Assembly: GCA_937921775.1 (NCBI GenBank)
Contig: CAKZUK010000123.1
Span: 1 to 50,444, forward strand
Length of the DNA: 50,444 nucleotides
Source of the DNA: an uncultured Saprospiraceae bacterium
GTDB lineage: Bacteria > Bacteroidota > Bacteroidia > Chitinophagales > Saprospiraceae
Reading direction: 5' to 3'
Shown piece by piece: positions 36,489 to 45,209 of this stretch. The position numbers were made by a program, and so were the translations under genes. The notes below the pieces were generated by a model, which saw only the letters and a program-made list of their open reading frames with translations, was not told the DNA's origin and searched no databases. Within the stretch, counting starts at the first letter, position 1; every line of letters begins with the position of its first letter.

Positions 36489-37160
36489 TTACTGAATCAA
36501 ACACCAGCCATAGACTTCCTCCGATTGATAGCCGCCAATATCGCTAGCCAAAGTGACTACGTGGCTCATCATGAGCTCCTCCCCATCGTAAACTAGATAG
36601 GCATCTAGGTTGAAGAAAGGCTCACATGAAACGACTGTTTGATTCTGTAATTTGATATCACCAAAACTCAGGTCAGCAATAAATCCAATATCGTTTCCGA
36701 TAAAAGGACTACTGTCTAAATTTAGCTTACAAGCTTCCTGGTTTAGGGTAACATCTGTAATAGGGTTGAGGTGTAGCGTATCATTTGCATAAAAGAAAAA
36801 TAAGGCAGAATTGGCGCGCTCAGGAAGCAATACAGCATCAGAGATAGGCAGTATCTTATACTGGACTGGCTCCTGAAATGCACCATCTAAAAACATAGGA
36901 GATGAGGGTGTTAAGGACTCTTGCAAATATAATTTGTTCTCCTTTGTAATAACTTCTAACACTAGAGTATCCGAAGTCCACTCAAAACCGGGTGTCGCAT
37001 CACATTCCAGATGGTACCGTCTGAAATAAGACCGTTGACCGGCTTCAAGGGACGAAAGAATAACGGGATTTTCGTTTAAAGGTCTTGGATTGTCATCTTC
37101 TTTTTTTGAGCAGGAGATGATGAGCAGTAATGTAAATAAAATGAATAAGTTGGTCTTCAT
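36489..37160 (-). CDS. lipoprotein of unknown function
   Basis: 223 residues with signal and lipobox (LLLIISCSKK, Cys17), then an acidic spacer and a beta-rich body with several cysteines (HLECDATPGFEW, NQEACKLNL, VVSCEPF) and a C-terminal YGWCLIQ. It is exported and lipid-anchored. I recognise no family or catalytic motif. A possible extracellular binding role is a guess. It is convergent with cutC. Confidence 0.75.
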   Translation of the reverse strand: MKTNLFILFTLLLIISCSKKEDDNPRPLNENPVILSSLEAGQRSYFRRYHLECDATPGFEWTSDTLVLEVITKENKLYLQESLTPSSPMFLDGAFQEPVQYKILPISDAVLLPERANSALFFFYANDTLHLNPITDVTLNQEACKLNLDSSPFIGNDIGFIADLSFGDIKLQNQTVVSCEPFFNLDAYLVYDGEELMMSHVVTLASDIGGYQSEEVYGWCLIQ

Positions 37161-37527
37161 AGCTTGAAGATTTTAGTTTTAGCTTTATATTTTTCGCTTT
37201 CAATCCTATACACGTGGAGAAATTAGAAAAGGTTGGGGTGGGGAGGAGGAAATTTTCTAAATGGCAATTAAAGTTGAAGTTACAATGGAATGGTAGCGTG
37301 AGTTTTATTTGCAATTGCAATGTCTCCCGCTATCGTGAAATTAATTGAAACGGACACTGATTTTAAAATAACTATCAATTTATGCAAATAAAAATATGAT
37401 TTATAGTTTGTTGTTTGTCAATAATTTAAATGTTAGCGTAAATTTAATTTTTAGAAAATTTATGGAATTTTATAGCTTTTCTACTCTTATTGGTGTAGTC
37501 CATTTTTTTACACAAACAATAGTTATC
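37161..37527. other. 367-bp gap with word-like sequence upstream of the second four-helix-bundle gene
   Basis: No gene is supported. GTAGCG (37293-37298) faces CGCTAT (about 37329-37334) around TTGCAATTGCAATGTC. Words such as AAAGTTGAAGTTAC and TTGCAATGTC recur in the large array right of the four-helix-bundle gene. I read this as a decayed left-hand counterpart of that array. Confidence 0.4.
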
Positions 37528-37881
37528 ATGATCGAAAAGAAATTAAAGTACGAAGACCGCCTTGTTCATTTTGCAGCAGAAACAATTGGCTTCTGTAAGA
37601 CACTCCCAAAAGACAATGTTGGAGAGTACTATGCGAACCAATTAATTCGATCTACAGGAAGTTCAGCTTTACATTACGGAGAAGCACAAGGGACTAATAC
37701 CGTAAAAGATTTTATTCACAAGGTTTCGAACGTAGTCAAAGAACTAAAAGAAACGAGAGTGGCAATGAAGATAATAGCTTATACAAAAATAGGCGATTCG
37801 GAATCAGGAAAAAAGTTATTGGAAGAAGTAGAGGAACTAATTGCGATAGGGGCAAGGATGATACTTAACAAGAAGAAGTGA
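37528..37881 (+). CDS. four-helix-bundle protein (S23 / IVS family), second member
   Basis: 117 residues, all-helical. Family features are YEDRLVHFAAETIGFCKTLP, YYANQLIRSTGSSALHYGEA and KDFIHKVSNVVKELKETRV; it ends NKKK. I start at the Met at 37528, where the family begins; the longer frame from 37396 is unlikely. It belongs to a different subgroup from 5857-6228 yet shares the same setting: the stop codon directly touches a large repeat array. It is not inside an rRNA gene. The function is unknown; nucleic-acid binding is proposed for relatives. Confidence 0.9.
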   Translation: MIEKKLKYEDRLVHFAAETIGFCKTLPKDNVGEYYANQLIRSTGSSALHYGEAQGTNTVKDFIHKVSNVVKELKETRVAMKIIAYTKIGDSESGKKLLEEVEELIAIGARMILNKKK

Positions 37882-38295
37882 TGGGGTGGAGTTGGAGTGT
37901 CAGTGAATTGGAAGTTGCAGTGTCAGTGAAGTTGCAGTTGGAGTGTCAGTGAAGTTAAAGTTGGAGTTGGAGTGTCAGTGAAGTTAAAGTTGCAGTTGCA
38001 ATGTCAGTTGCAGTGACAGTTGGAGTGTCAGTGAAGTGGAAAGTTGCAGTTGGAGTATCAGTGAATTGAAAGTTGCAGTTGCAATGTCAGTTGCAGTGAC
38101 AGTTGCAGTTGGAGTGTCAGTGAAGTTAAAGTTGCAGTTGGAGTGACAGTGAAGTTAAAGTTGCAGTGACAGTTGGAGTGTCAGTGAATTGAAAGTTGCA
38201 GTCGCACTGTCACTGCCACTGTCTCACTGTCATTGTCACTGTCTCACTGTCACTGTCTCACTGTCACTGTCACTGTCACTGCCACTCTCACTGCC
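37882..38295. repeat. 414-bp palindromic word array between two stop codons
   Basis: The left two-thirds is made of words such as GTTGCAGTTGGAGTGTCAGT and GAAGTTAAA in varying order. The right third is made of their complements (CACTGTCACTGTCTCACTG). The turning point is near 38200 (GCAGTCGCACTGTC). The array fills the space between the stop codons of the four-helix-bundle gene and the convergent redoxin gene to the base. No open frame looks coding. Confidence 0.9.
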
Positions 38296-39015
38296 TTAAC
38301 CCTTCTTAGCCTTAATCGAACAACCAATCGCCTTAGTAAAATTAGGGTCTGGTTGAGCACCACTCTCCAAAGCTTTAATCGCATTGACTACATAATTGGT
38401 CGTTACATCTTCAGCAGCTCTCGCATTGTCATCAATCGCACCAATGTATTGAACAGTCAATTCTTTGTCAAGTAAAAATACATGTGGTGTACGAGTCGCA
38501 CCGTATTCCGGATAAACTTTTTGGCCATCATCAAACAAATAAACAAAAGGAAATTCCTTCTCCTTTGCACGTACTACCATTTCGTCAAAGCCATCTCCAG
38601 CTTGTACTTCAGGATCATTCGGGTTGATTGCAACAACCGGATAGCCTTTAGGTGCATACGCATTGTGCAAAGCAATCAAACGATCTTCATACATCACAGA
38701 ATAAGGACAGTGGTTGCAAGTAAAGGTAATGATGTAGCCTTTTGCATCTTCCATTCCCGCAAGAGAAACCATGGAGCCATCCACATTTTTTAAACTAAAA
38801 TCAGAAGCCTTATCACCGACTTTATAACCTGTTAGATCTGCTACAGCTACCGCTTTTGCAGCATCGTTTTTGTCCGCTTTGGCAGGAGACTCATTTATTT
38901 TTTGATTCGTCATTTCAGCTGTTGCTGCTTTGTCTGTAGTAGCTGCATTCTTGCCCAACATAAATCCTCCTACTAATAGCGCAATTAATGATATTGCGAA
39001 GATTAATTTTTTCAT
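38296..39015 (-). CDS. thioredoxin-fold (AhpC/TSA-like redoxin) exported protein
   Basis: 239 residues. An N-terminal hydrophobic segment (4-21) is an export signal or anchor; an Ala/Lys-rich linker runs to about 55. The redoxin domain starts at YKVGDKASDFSLKNVDG, with the active site ITFTCNHCPYSV (Cys100 and Cys103, a CxxC where thioredoxins have WCGPC). TRTPHVFLLD carries the cis-Pro. This group is usually annotated as thioredoxin family protein. It probably acts in envelope redox chemistry. Another thioredoxin-like gene lies directly upstream on the same strand. Confidence 0.85.
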   Translation of the reverse strand: MKKLIFAISLIALLVGGFMLGKNAATTDKAATAEMTNQKINESPAKADKNDAAKAVAVADLTGYKVGDKASDFSLKNVDGSMVSLAGMEDAKGYIITFTCNHCPYSVMYEDRLIALHNAYAPKGYPVVAINPNDPEVQAGDGFDEMVVRAKEKEFPFVYLFDDGQKVYPEYGATRTPHVFLLDKELTVQYIGAIDDNARAAEDVTTNYVVNAIKALESGAQPDPNFTKAIGCSIKAKKG

Positions 39016-39158
39016 GATTCGATATTTTTTATGGTTAGTTAAATTTTCTAAATTATTGTTTTATTCGTGTGTTCTTCCTTAATTTTTTCAATCTCTGGCT
39101 GATCTGACAGTCAGTCATTCGCACCCGTCTAAGGCTAGTCCGAGAGATCTCCTCTACG

Positions 39159-39734
39159 TTAGCGGGAAAGCACGCCAGCTACAGTAGTCTCCACATCCTC
39201 CAAACTTTCAAAAGAGCGCTCAAAAAATCCCCGCTTATCCTGCTTAAAAATAATTGTAATCGGAATAGCTCCAGACCACTCAGGATCAACTTTGTCAATC
39301 CAGCTATTCGGATCAGGTTCATCTAAAATAATGACCTCTGGTTGTAAATTCCGATTATTAATAAATGGAACCACTTTCTTTTCAATTTGTTTAGGAAAAT
39401 CCATACTCACCAATAAAACTTTTACCTTTTCATTTTTATGTTTTTCATGATAAGCCTCGAAGTAGGGGAGTTCTTCCACACAAGGTTTACACCAGGTTGC
39501 CCAAAAATTGATAATGAAAGTGGTATCACTATCTGAAGAAAGTAACTTTTGGAAACGTTCAAAGTTGTAAACAGGAATGTCGGTAGCAGTGATGTTTTTT
39601 GTATCACTACTTGTTGCTTCTGTTTGTTTCGGCTGCTCTGCCGTTTGCTTTTCATCGATTGATTTTTGCTGTCCACTACATGCAGTAAAGATCAATAAGA
39701 AAGATAGCATCGATATTGAAAATAGGTATTTCAT
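39159..39734 (-). CDS. TlpA-like thioredoxin lipoprotein
   Basis: 191 residues with lipoprotein signal (LIFTACS, Cys19), a Gln/Thr-rich spacer to about 55, and a TlpA/ResA-type domain with FWATWCKPCVEELPYF (Cys82, Cys85). IPITIIFKQD is the cis-Pro loop. It is a likely periplasm-facing disulfide reductase. It lies upstream of the redoxin at 38296 on the same strand with a 140-bp gap, so the two may be used together. Confidence 0.9.
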   Translation of the reverse strand: MKYLFSISMLSFLLIFTACSGQQKSIDEKQTAEQPKQTEATSSDTKNITATDIPVYNFERFQKLLSSDSDTTFIINFWATWCKPCVEELPYFEAYHEKHKNEKVKVLLVSMDFPKQIEKKVVPFINNRNLQPEVIILDEPDPNSWIDKVDPEWSGAIPITIIFKQDKRGFFERSFESLEDVETTVAGVLSR

Positions 39735-39861
39735 TTTTAAAATTTGAACGCATGAAAAATGGAAAACTGTTTTTAGAATTTTATTGAAGGACTTGATAAG
39801 ATCAAGAAAAACGATTCGATATCAGGGTAAATTAGAATAACGAAATGAAGCATGAATTTGT

Positions 39862-40401
39862 TCAAAAAGAAATTCCCGCATGTGCTCCAACTGTAAAAAC
39901 AGAACTTTTGTTATTGTATTGTGTAAAACTACCTTTCACGCCCATCATAAATGAGTCGCTGATTTGATAATCGTAATTGAGAATAGCGCCTATACCAGGA
40001 TGAAACTGACGATCCTTGCCCATTATTCCCGTATCGACGTTTTCCCACTCTGTGAGAAAAGATCTGGCAGACATCATAAAACCCGCTTTCATATCGTGTT
40101 TTTGATCGGTGAAAAACGAAAAATAACCCATTAGGTCGAAGGCAAAAGTAGTTAGTTTTCTGTTTTCAGTCGCTGTTGTAATATCATCAGCAACACTATA
40201 GTTGGCGCCAACTCCAATCGTAATTGGGGGAAAGAATACACGGGTATACTCCAGATAAGCCATAGGGACAAAAGCATCCTCTACAGTCAATAGGTTATAG
40301 CCAAATCCAGCCTTGATAACATCTCTGGATGAATTTTGTGCATCAACTGAAAATGACAGGAACAATAGATTGATTAGAACTACGAAACGACTCACTTGCA
40401 T
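39862..40401 (-). CDS. putative outer-membrane beta-barrel protein
   Basis: 179 residues with a signal peptide (ends SVDAQ) followed by amphipathic beta strands (GFGYNLLTVEDAFVPMAYLEY ... VFTVGAHAGISF) and a final aromatic residue, the pattern of small outer-membrane barrels. No specific family was recognised. It stands alone, divergent from the T9SS cargo at 40650. Confidence 0.65.
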   Translation of the reverse strand: MQVSRFVVLINLLFLSFSVDAQNSSRDVIKAGFGYNLLTVEDAFVPMAYLEYTRVFFPPITIGVGANYSVADDITTATENRKLTTFAFDLMGYFSFFTDQKHDMKAGFMMSARSFLTEWENVDTGIMGKDRQFHPGIGAILNYDYQISDSFMMGVKGSFTQYNNKSSVFTVGAHAGISF

Positions 40402-40649
40402 AGGTAAATTAATTTTGCCGAAGATAAAGAATCTTTGACTTAGAATAAACGCTTTTGCTCTTGTGATCTTATATTATACAGAGATAATTAACATGTTTCA
40501 GCTGAAAGACTATATTTTCTTTACTAAATCAAAGTATTGATTCAACTACTGAAAACTTAAAGCGATACGTTTTGCCTCGCTTCGTCTGAATGAATGACTT
40601 ATACTAATCTTGATAAGTTAGATATTTTTCAAACCAAAACTTTTTAAGC

Positions 40650-41354
40650 ATGAAGTTAATAATGACATTTTTGATGAGCTGTTTTATACTGAGCTCACTA
40701 TCTGCGGCAGGACTTAGTGGAAACGTTGTAGATGCGATAACTGGCGAAAATTTAATCGGGGCTAATGTCTCGATTTATAAAAACGGAGAATTGTTGACAG
40801 GAACGAGTACTGATCTTGATGGGGAATACTTTTTAAAATCACTAGATCCGCTTAGCTACGATGTCAAGTTTTCATATATTGGATATGAACCGCTAACTAT
40901 CGAGGGAGTTTCTTTGACTGCATTTGATGAGAAGGAATTAATGGTTGAACTTAATGAAGGTCTTGTATTGATTGAATGTGTGGTGGTGGATTTTATGGAG
41001 CCACTTATAGAATATGATAATACGGTAATATGTCGCTATAATTACTGCCCCGGTAGTACGAGTGTCTCTGAAAAAGTAGAAAAAAAAGAAGACCCGAAAG
41101 AATCTACTACCGAATCATTTAATATCAACTATTACCCCAATCCCACAACAGATTTATTAAACATCGTTTTGGCAAAAGCCACTGAGTCTTTAATCATCCG
41201 CTCGGTGAACGGTAAAGAATTGTTGCAACGTGCTAATTTGCCAGAAGGAATGATAGAGTTGAATGTGTCAGACTATGCTGCATTCACTTATATTCTGCAA
41301 GTGGTGATTGAAGGGGAGATGACTACTAAGAAGTTTATGGTAGTAAGCTTGTAG
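40650..41354 (+). CDS. T9SS cargo with CarboxypepD_reg-like domain
   Basis: 234 residues: signal peptide to about 19; a carboxypeptidase-regulatory-like beta domain at about 20-105 (LSGNVVDAITGENLIGANV ... GEYFLKSLDP); a Cys/Tyr-containing segment (VICRYNYCPGS); an acidic/basic linker; and a T9SS type A sorting tail from about 160 (NYYPNPTTDLLNIV ... AFTYILQVVIEGE). It is a surface-exposed or released protein with no enzymatic domain. A palindromic element starts right after the stop codon. Confidence 0.85.
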   Translation: MKLIMTFLMSCFILSSLSAAGLSGNVVDAITGENLIGANVSIYKNGELLTGTSTDLDGEYFLKSLDPLSYDVKFSYIGYEPLTIEGVSLTAFDEKELMVELNEGLVLIECVVVDFMEPLIEYDNTVICRYNYCPGSTSVSEKVEKKEDPKESTTESFNINYYPNPTTDLLNIVLAKATESLIIRSVNGKELLQRANLPEGMIELNVSDYAAFTYILQVVIEGEMTTKKFMVVSL

Positions 41355-41370
41355 TGAGAAGGGTAGGACG

Positions 41371-41434
41371 TGGGAAGTTTGATGTTTCCTAAATCGCGGA
41401 ATACCGCATTTGAGTATTATTTCAAGCTTCCCAC
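41371..41434. repeat. palindrome between convergent genes
   Basis: GTGGGAAGTTTGA (41371-41383) pairs with TCAAGCTTCCCAC (41422-41434), one mismatch, around the mini-hairpin GCGGATACCGC (41397-41407). It lies between the T9SS cargo stop and the CDGSH gene stop. Confidence 0.7.
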
Positions 41435-41451
41435 TCCCAAGTTCTAACTGA

Positions 41452-41691
41452 TTAGCAAGCCTTATGTGATCCATCACAATAAGGTGCATTGGATGTTAGT
41501 TTGCAAGTACATAAAGCTACTTTTTTGTCTTCAGTTTCTTTGCAAATCTGTGGAACAAAATCAGTCCCCTTGTGCGCACCATTACAAAATGGCTGATTCT
41601 CAGATAAGCCACAAGTACACCAGGCATAGTTTTTATCTTTTTGAGCGTCAAACATAATTGGTGCCTTGCCTGCTATTTTTGGTAAATCCAT
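41452..41691 (-). CDS. double CDGSH iron-sulfur protein
   Basis: 79 residues with two CDGSH motifs: CTCGLSENQPFCNGAHK and CTCKLTSNAPYCDGSHK. Each provides three Cys and one His for a 2Fe-2S cluster. The first has Asn for Asp in the C-x-G position. Tandem small CDGSH proteins occur in bacteria and act in redox or cluster handling. There is no signal peptide, so it is cytosolic. It stands alone. Confidence 0.93.
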   Translation of the reverse strand: MDLPKIAGKAPIMFDAQKDKNYAWCTCGLSENQPFCNGAHKGTDFVPQICKETEDKKVALCTCKLTSNAPYCDGSHKAC

Positions 41692-41738
41692 GTTATTATT
41701 TTTTTAGTTAAAGATGTTTTGCCGTAAAGTACGGAAAA

Positions 41739-41801
41739 GTTGGAAGTTTCACTATATCGAGGGCTCGCGATTAAGGAAACCTCCTCCCGACTCCAACTTC
41801 C
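41739..41801. repeat. imperfect palindrome with CGAGGGCTCG core
   Basis: GTTGGAAGTTTC (41739-41750) faces GGAAAC and CTCCAACTTCC (41775-41801) with an insertion. The core CGAGGGCTCG (41759-41768) shares CGAGGGCTC with the 81-bp unit at 5481-6511. Confidence 0.6.
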
Positions 41802-41886
41802 AATCGCTCACACTCTCGTACGATAAAATCCCACTTCCATCGAAAATTCGTACATTACTATAAAGAAATCAGTAACTTCTAAGCAG

Positions 41887-42053
41887 TTAAGCAGGTACTC
41901 AATTTAAACTATATACTAATTTCTGTGTCTTTTAAACTTATACTTCTCCAATTTCCTTCAGCAATAGCTACGGCTATTACCTTGAAAATTGGCTCGTCTA
42001 AATTCAAAATACATCAGAACTTATCCTAAAGATAAATTTGACTACCTGCTTAA
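41887..42053. repeat. long (about 70-bp arms) imperfect palindrome
   Basis: The arms begin TTAAGCAGGTA on each strand and stay alignable for about 70 bases (41887-41956 against 41983-42053) to CCAATTT. The centre holds AATAGCTACGGCTATT (41963-41978). It fills the gap downstream of the 42072 stop codon. No gene. Confidence 0.75.
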
Positions 42054-42071
42054 TATTGCTCTAATTGAAAA

Positions 42072-43655
42072 TCAATAATTTATTTTTTCCAGTCGAGTTT
42101 CAATTTTCTTAGCTTTTCTGAAGTACTCTATCAACATAATGTAACCAGGTTTGGCGGGTAATACCCTGATATAACTGGCATCGGTAGATAAGTCTACTTT
42201 GTCAAGCACATAATCGTTGTCACCGTCAGTGTGTGCTATAATTCCAAAATAAGCTTTTCGTTTTTTTCCTTTTTCTTTTGATGTGCTTGAAAAGGTAGAA
42301 AAGAAACTACTTTTATCTTCATTTTCCTGAGTGTAAGAATAGTCAAATCCACCGTATGCGCGGATGACGTATGCCAAGAGAGTTGGAGGATAAATACCCA
42401 TACCTTCTGCTAGGAAGAAATCAGATTTTCTTTTTTCAATAACTTCAACATCATTAAGACTGAGGTCGGCATTGAAATCAAAAATGATCATGTCGAGGAT
42501 GACCATTTTGACAAGAGCTCCCTGTCCACCAAGCATTTTGGCTGCTACGCCCAAGCCACTCACCGATTTTTTATACATTTCGCCTACAGCATAATAATGT
42601 CCGTCTGCTGATTTTGTAATTCTATGAAAAGCAACATAGCCTCCATCTTCGATTCGACCTTTTTTGTCGACCCCTATTTTCTTAGCGATTGCCCCCTCCC
42701 AGGAATGGTGAGCTAAGCCAATTATTTTTCCTTTCATGTCATACTCCAGCGCGCATAGGCCTTGACTTTTAGCCTTTACAATGTTATCACCGGGATTAAA
42801 ATATTCACCAAATACCATGATGGTTTCTTTTTCATCATTGATAAAAGCATTCATAAATGAGTAAATATATTTCTTGCTTTTTAATTCTTTTTCAAAGACA
42901 ATTTTTTTAGTCTCCAGGTTCAATACCGAGATGCTAAAAGCGATACCTTTATTGGATAACATTTTTGGTTTAGAGGTGATGGAAGAAACAAGATATTTAT
43001 CATTTGCATCACCATAGCCTGCCATTAATACTGCCTTTGATTCTTCTGGTGAATCTTTATTCCAGGTGCCGGATTTTTTAAGGTCATTCGGTAAGTATTC
43101 TAACTCGTATCCAATCTTTCTCTTTTTATTTTTCTTCATGTTGTATCTCATGAAACCTCTGTCACCAATTGGAAAAATCATTTTGTTGAGGCTGGGTTCC
43201 ATCTCAGTTCCTTTATTAGTACCCTGAGTGTAGTATTGTGAAAGTGCCCATTTGTCAAGCTCAATTGTGCGTTTGCCCAGTCGCTTCATTTCTTTGTCAT
43301 AGCTAACGAGCTCCAAAGTTTTTGCTTTATAATCTACAAAAGAAAATAAGAAAGCTTTGTTGTTGTAGGTGGCTTCTTTTAAAGAAGTGTGTTTGGATTT
43401 AATAAATTTCTTTTTTGCTACATCCCGAAGATTCTCATCAAGAATACGCAACATGTAGGCTCGGCTCTTCCTGTCTACTTTGTCCACCATATAAAACATG
43501 TAATAGCCCTTTACTTGTCCATTTTCTAGAATTGGCCCTGAGTTTTGGAGGCTAACAGTTCTAACATCGTCGAAGCTTGTTTTTTGTGCTTGGCCGGAAA
43601 AAGCGCTAGAAACAAGAATTGCTAAGATTAAAATTCGATTGAAAATTGCTTTCAT
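42072..43655 (-). CDS. secreted protein of unknown function (DUF6770-like)
   Basis: 527 residues with signal peptide (ends SGQAQ) and no membrane segments. Many beta strands with repeated patterns like YYMFYMVDKVD, YDKEMKRLGKRTIEL and YDMKGKIIGLAHHSW suggest a propeller-like domain. It resembles proteins annotated DUF6770 in Bacteroidota, but I am not certain. I start at MKAIFNRIL (43655), which begins the signal peptide. It lies 100 bp after the M48 protease on the same strand, so they may form an operon. Confidence 0.75.
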   Translation of the reverse strand: MKAIFNRILILAILVSSAFSGQAQKTSFDDVRTVSLQNSGPILENGQVKGYYMFYMVDKVDRKSRAYMLRILDENLRDVAKKKFIKSKHTSLKEATYNNKAFLFSFVDYKAKTLELVSYDKEMKRLGKRTIELDKWALSQYYTQGTNKGTEMEPSLNKMIFPIGDRGFMRYNMKKNKKRKIGYELEYLPNDLKKSGTWNKDSPEESKAVLMAGYGDANDKYLVSSITSKPKMLSNKGIAFSISVLNLETKKIVFEKELKSKKYIYSFMNAFINDEKETIMVFGEYFNPGDNIVKAKSQGLCALEYDMKGKIIGLAHHSWEGAIAKKIGVDKKGRIEDGGYVAFHRITKSADGHYYAVGEMYKKSVSGLGVAAKMLGGQGALVKMVILDMIIFDFNADLSLNDVEVIEKRKSDFFLAEGMGIYPPTLLAYVIRAYGGFDYSYTQENEDKSSFFSTFSSTSKEKGKKRKAYFGIIAHTDGDNDYVLDKVDLSTDASYIRVLPAKPGYIMLIEYFRKAKKIETRLEKINY

Positions 43656-43754
43656 TTTTTTGTTTTTATTAGTGTAATGATTTTTGATGCAAATTATAAT
43701 TTTGTCAGACATGGAACAGCAATTATTGCTACTGCTGATTGCTGAGAATATTGT

Positions 43755-45209
43755 CTATTTATCGTCAGCTATTTTATTTAATGATCGAATCATTTTAGAA
43801 TAGTTGCTATTCGGAAAATCTGCAAAAAACTTTCGCTTACTTTGATTCCATTCCTTAGCGGTTTGTACAAGTGAAGTGCAGCACAAGTGAGTAGCTCTAA
43901 AGTCTTCATTTTGAGAAAAGGATTCTCCATTTTTTATGCCATAGAAATGACCTAATTTTGCAAGATCACGTAACCTGAGTTTGTGAATAAAGTTAAGAAA
44001 GTTGTTGTAATTTTCTTCGAAACGTTTATCAGGTAATTGTAAAACATTAGCAAGTTTATGGCTCTGTTGGTGTTGGTGCAGTTCAAAAAGACAAATCATA
44101 ATGGTGCTGTGTAAATAGCTGTCATCAGGATTTTCTTCAAGCATCAAAAAAGACTTGAACAAGGCTTGGCCATAGTTGCCAAATAGATATTCACCTTCTA
44201 TTATTTCGTAATCTGCTAGGCGAATAAAATAGTTGTAAGTTTGAGATACGGAATCACTTGACTCGTTATGAGCAAATTTTTGGGCAATTTTAATACGAGT
44301 TTGACAATCAGGATGCGTTTTTAAAGAATCCTGTACTTCACTGCTTTCGTCAGTAGAGTTGTATACGAAATTATTGCCTTCGTCGATTTGCAACCAGCGA
44401 TCTTTTATTTTAAAATTATCCGTTTCAAAATATTTTTTGAAGTCAATGATATTCGCTCGTTTGGGGACATCTACTTTGTCTAAAATTGCTAAACATTTAA
44501 CTGCTTCTCTGGTGTCGTATTGAGTAGGCTTCATAAAGACTAAGGCCATTGAATCGGCTTCTACTTCGTGCATGCGTCCATGACTCCTCATGTCAAAGAC
44601 CAAGGATTGCAATAATTTAGATGCCTTCTCATTAGTTCTGTATTCGCTTTTAGAAATTTTCTTTAATTTTTTCTGAGTTTCTTTTCCATAAAGTTTTTTA
44701 ACATGCGTATGAATGGCATTATTCACGTGATTGAAATAATCGTGTGAAAGCTCATGACAAATCACAAAAGCAAGTTGACTTTCATTTTCTAATCTACTAA
44801 TCAGTCCAAGATTAAGTACAATAGAGCCTTCTCCATGGCAACTTGCATTAGGCCATGCATATCGACTAATGAGTAAGCGAAGGTTTCTATTTTGAAGAGA
44901 AGGATTGACAGCTATGATCTTGTTTAAGATGCTATTGAAATAATCATTGAGCTCTGGATTATTTATGAAGTGCCCATTTTTTAATTTGTTGGAAAGCCCT
45001 TCAAATCGCTTGGTGTATTCAGACTTAAGCTCTTTTTTGTAGGGACCTTTAATGCTAGCAAGATCTTTTTGAAACCGCTGATTCATGGTATTCAGCGTTT
45101 TATCGAGGAGATCATTATCATCTTCCAATGGTTGATAGGGAGCTTGTGCTTGCAACAAAATACATAAGCTAAGGAATAAAATACTTAATGAAATTTTAAT
45201 ACAATTCAT
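43755..45209 (-). CDS. M48-family zinc metalloprotease
   Basis: 484 residues. Signal peptide about 1-21. The zinc motif is HELSH (His152, Glu153, His156) with third ligand Glu217 in HEVEADSMAL, as in the HtpX/Oma1/BepA (M48) group. About 150 residues precede the motif. The C-terminal half (about 310-484) is helical and TPR-like (EGEYLFGNYGQALFKSFLMLE), reminiscent of BepA. A role in outer-membrane or periplasmic protein quality control is inferred. Confidence 0.9.
   Translation of the reverse strand: MNCIKISLSILFLSLCILLQAQAPYQPLEDDNDLLDKTLNTMNQRFQKDLASIKGPYKKELKSEYTKRFEGLSNKLKNGHFINNPELNDYFNSILNKIIAVNPSLQNRNLRLLISRYAWPNASCHGEGSIVLNLGLISRLENESQLAFVICHELSHDYFNHVNNAIHTHVKKLYGKETQKKLKKISKSEYRTNEKASKLLQSLVFDMRSHGRMHEVEADSMALVFMKPTQYDTREAVKCLAILDKVDVPKRANIIDFKKYFETDNFKIKDRWLQIDEGNNFVYNSTDESSEVQDSLKTHPDCQTRIKIAQKFAHNESSDSVSQTYNYFIRLADYEIIEGEYLFGNYGQALFKSFLMLEENPDDSYLHSTIMICLFELHQHQQSHKLANVLQLPDKRFEENYNNFLNFIHKLRLRDLAKLGHFYGIKNGESFSQNEDFRATHLCCTSLVQTAKEWNQSKRKFFADFPNSNYSKMIRSLNKIADDK

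Noticed and set aside
37396..37527. N-terminal extension of the second four-helix-bundle protein
   Set aside because: The 44 extra codons are AT-rich noise; family similarity begins only at the Met at 37528.
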